The notes below the pieces were generated by a model. It saw nothing but the letters and a program-made list of their open reading frames with translations. It had not been told where the DNA came from and did not search any database. The translations under genes and the position numbers were made by a program. From contig JAGNNB010000130.1 in the NCBI GenBank assembly GCA_017990865.1, forward strand, positions 1 through 7,920: DNA of 7,920 nucleotides. The letters are read 5' to 3'. Positions 6,569 through 7,920 of this stretch are shown piece by piece. The stretch is from Lysobacteraceae bacterium. Lineage in GTDB: Bacteria > Pseudomonadota > Gammaproteobacteria > Xanthomonadales > Xanthomonadaceae. Each line of letters begins with the position of its first letter. Within the stretch, counting starts at the first letter, position 1.

Positions 6569-7201
6569 ATGTATACGCTGTTCTATTCGCCCGGTTCGGC
6601 CAGCTTGCTGGTGCATTGGCTGCTGATCGAAACCGATGCGCCGCATACCTTGGTGAAGGTCGATACCGCGTCGGGCGAGCATAAGCGTCCGGAGTATTTG
6701 GCGATGAATCCGAACGGCGTGGTGCCGACGTTGTCGATCGACGGCCATCCGCATTACGAAGCGGCGGCGATGGCGATGCATCTGGCGGAGGCATTCCCGC
6801 AGGCGGGGTTGGCGCCGGCCGCAGGCGATCCGTCGCGCGCGGCTTATCTGCAGTGGATGTTCAATCTCGCGAACATGGTGCAACCGTTGCTGCGGCACTG
6901 GTGGTATCCGCACGAGCCCGCGGGCGACGCGCAGGCCGATGCGGTGCGCGAACGGCTGGACGAGCGTCTCGGCGCGCATTGGGCGCGGATCGACGCGCAT
7001 CTCGCCGCGCACGGCCCGTACGTGCTCGGCGCGGCGCCCAGCGCGGCCGATTTCTATCTGACCATGCTGATGCGGTGGTCGCGCAACACGCCCAGGCCTG
7101 CCACGACGTGGCCGCATCTTGCGGCGCTGGCGAGCGCAATGGCCGCGCGGCCATCGTTCGCGACGCTGTATGCGCGCGAGGGACTTAGCGAATGGCCGTG
7201 A
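6569..7201 (+). CDS. Glutathione S-transferase-like protein
   Basis: The 210-residue cytoplasmic protein has the usual GST length and two-domain plan. Residues 1-78 are the thioredoxin-like domain: MYTLFYSPGSAS opens the first strand and helix, NPNGVVPTL near 49-57 holds the cis-Pro loop that grips glutathione, and HYEAAAMAMHLAE near 64-76 carries the acidic residue contacting the gamma-glutamyl group. Residues about 90-205 are the helical C-terminal domain, with the N-capping-type segment GAAPSAADFYLTMLM. In beta-class enzymes the active-site loop is PGACS with a catalytic Cys; here it is PGSAS (residues 8-12), so the Cys position is Ala 11, flanked by Ser 10 and Ser 12. Family members conjugate glutathione to electrophiles or reduce disulfides, and the substrate cannot be predicted. 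The gene is divergent from the M14 gene, has a repeat-bearing leader, and is followed by an intrinsic terminator, so it is probably transcribed alone. Confidence 0.9.
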   Translation: MYTLFYSPGSASLLVHWLLIETDAPHTLVKVDTASGEHKRPEYLAMNPNGVVPTLSIDGHPHYEAAAMAMHLAEAFPQAGLAPAAGDPSRAAYLQWMFNLANMVQPLLRHWWYPHEPAGDAQADAVRERLDERLGAHWARIDAHLAAHGPYVLGAAPSAADFYLTMLMRWSRNTPRPATTWPHLAALASAMAARPSFATLYAREGLSEWP

Positions 7202-7265
7202 GGTCAGCGGACACCATGCGCCGTAACTCTGGGCCAGCCGATCCGCGCCCGCATCGCTGCGGATG

Positions 7266-7294
7266 ACCGGCGACTGAGCCGATCGCCGGTTTTT
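7266..7294 (+). terminator. Intrinsic terminator downstream of the GST gene
   Basis: ACCGGCGA (7266-7273) pairs perfectly with TCGCCGGT (7283-7290) around a 9-base loop, and the stem runs directly into five T (7290-7294). It starts 65 bp after the GST stop. A weaker stem, ATCCGC (7241-7246) with GCGGAT (7259-7264), stands just before it. The T-run is on the plus strand only, so it ends GST transcription and insulates the transporter gene beyond. Confidence 0.82.
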
Positions 7295-7416
7295 CGGGCA
7301 TCGACGCGACGAATTCGGGTACCCTCAGCCGTCCGCGCCGAGCTCGCGCTTCGTCCGTATCTCGCCGCGCCCGAGCCACCGCCCTTTCCAGCACCGAATC
7401 AGGGGATTTCGACCCG

Positions 7417-7920
7417 ATGACCGCCCACGCAGACGCCCGCGAGCGCGCCGCTCAAGACGCTTCGACGAAAATGCCGAAGCAGATTCCCTACATTATCGGC
7501 AACGAGGCCTGCGAGCGCTTCAGTTTCTACGGGATGCGCAACATCCTGGTGTCGTTCCTGACCGGTAGCGTGCTGCTGGCGTATCTGCCCGAAGCCGACC
7601 GCGAGGGCATGGCCAAGGAAGTCTTCCATAGCTTCGTGATCGGCGTGTATTTTTTTCCGCTGCTCGGCGGCTGGCTGTCGGACCGTTTCTTCGGCAAATA
7701 CAACACGATTTTCTGGCTCTCGCTGTTGTATTGCGTGGGTCACGCGTGTTTGGCGGCATTCGAAAGCAACCGCACCGGGTTCTACACCGGTCTCTTTCTT
7801 ATCGCATTGGGCTCCGGCGGCATCAAGCCCTTGGTGTCCTCGTTCGTCGGCGATCAGTTCACGCAGAACAACAAGCATCTGGCGAAGATCGTCTACGACG
7901 CGTTCTATTGGACGATCAAC
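7417..7920 (+). CDS. Proton-coupled oligopeptide transporter (POT/PTR2 family), 5' part
   Basis: The frame is open to the right edge, giving the first 168 residues of a protein normally near 500. The start ATG at 7417 is preceded by AGGGGA (7401-7406). After a polar N-terminus of about 22 residues come the POT hallmarks. NEACERFSFYG (29-39) is the ExxER-type motif on helix 1 used in proton coupling (E30, E33, R34). GGWLSDRFFGKY (84-95) is the MFS-like loop between helices 2 and 3. ALGSGGIKPLVSSFVGDQF (130-148) matches the PTR2 signature. FYWTIN (163-168) begins the conserved FYxxINxG stretch. Hydrophobic segments near 38-56, 70-88, 97-115 and 122-140 fit the first four helices of an inner-membrane carrier. 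Family members import di- and tripeptides with protons. Individual substrate range is not readable from this portion. A terminator separates it from the GST gene, so it should have its own promoter within about 7295-7400, but I could not identify one with confidence. Confidence 0.92.
   Translation, partial: MTAHADARERAAQDASTKMPKQIPYIIGNEACERFSFYGMRNILVSFLTGSVLLAYLPEADREGMAKEVFHSFVIGVYFFPLLGGWLSDRFFGKYNTIFWLSLLYCVGHACLAAFESNRTGFYTGLFLIALGSGGIKPLVSSFVGDQFTQNNKHLAKIVYDAFYWTIN

Noticed and set aside
6350..7117. Upstream continuation of the M14 frame on the minus strand by 256 codons.
   Set aside because: It lies opposite the GST gene and the repeat-bearing leader, and a clear signal peptide begins at the ATG at 6349.
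7216..7266. A 16-codon ATG frame after the GST gene, ending at the terminator stem.
   Set aside because: No Shine-Dalgarno sequence, unremarkable composition, and it sits in the 3' untranslated region before an intrinsic terminator.
7317..7324. Palindrome GGGTACCC followed by T, which could be read as a TACCCT -10 box for the transporter gene.
   Set aside because: The hexamer is a weak match, no -35 is seen at proper spacing, and an 8-bp palindrome is expected by chance. It may still be the promoter, but the sequence alone does not support it.
1..7920. A hidden defence, phage or mobile system.
   Set aside because: All sizeable coding regions belong to housekeeping or common accessory families. 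There are no transposase or integrase motifs, no repeat-spacer pattern, no terminal inverted repeats or target duplications, and base composition stays even across the window.

Overview
The window is a stretch of GC-rich chromosomal backbone. Its gene content and style (strong G/C bias at third codon positions, a long-form SelO ending in SCSS, a TrhO of the short kind, a TACACT box right before a start codon) suggest a gammaproteobacterium of the Xanthomonadales (Lysobacter/Luteimonas-like). That placement is an inference from sequence style, not from a database search.

Layout, left to right. (1) Bases 1-2543, plus strand: the 3' part of trhO (tRNA U34 hydroxylase, rhodanese fold), then a 56-residue two-helix membrane protein at 735-905, then selO (protein AMP-transferase). 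The last two are only 36 bp apart and may be cotranscribed. (2) Bases 2604-4514, plus strand: uup, a duplicated ATP-binding-cassette protein of the ABC-F group, preceded by a -10-like box so close to the ATG that the mRNA may be leaderless. (3) Bases 4556-6349, minus strand: a secreted M14-family zinc carboxypeptidase. It converges with uup across a 41-bp gap that holds a compact palindrome. (4) Bases 6350-6568: a 219-bp divergent intergenic region with a perfect 10-bp inverted repeat and a 12-bp tandem repeat. (5) Bases 6569-7201, plus strand: a glutathione S-transferase-like protein, followed by a convincing intrinsic terminator. (6) Bases 7417-7920, plus strand: the first 168 codons of a proton-coupled oligopeptide transporter (POT/PTR2 family), running off the window.

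The genes do not form one pathway. Loose themes are tRNA modification and ribosome-linked ATPase function (trhO, uup), redox or stress physiology (selO, the GST-like protein) and peptide use. For the last, an exported carboxypeptidase and a peptide transporter lie near each other, separated by the GST gene and on opposite strands. No gap exceeds 219 bp. I see no mobile element, CRISPR array, tRNA, rRNA, phage gene or defence system, and no convincing undescribed multi-gene system. The items most worth a second look are the small membrane protein upstream of selO, the structured leader of the GST gene, the possibly leaderless uup, and the GST active-site substitution.
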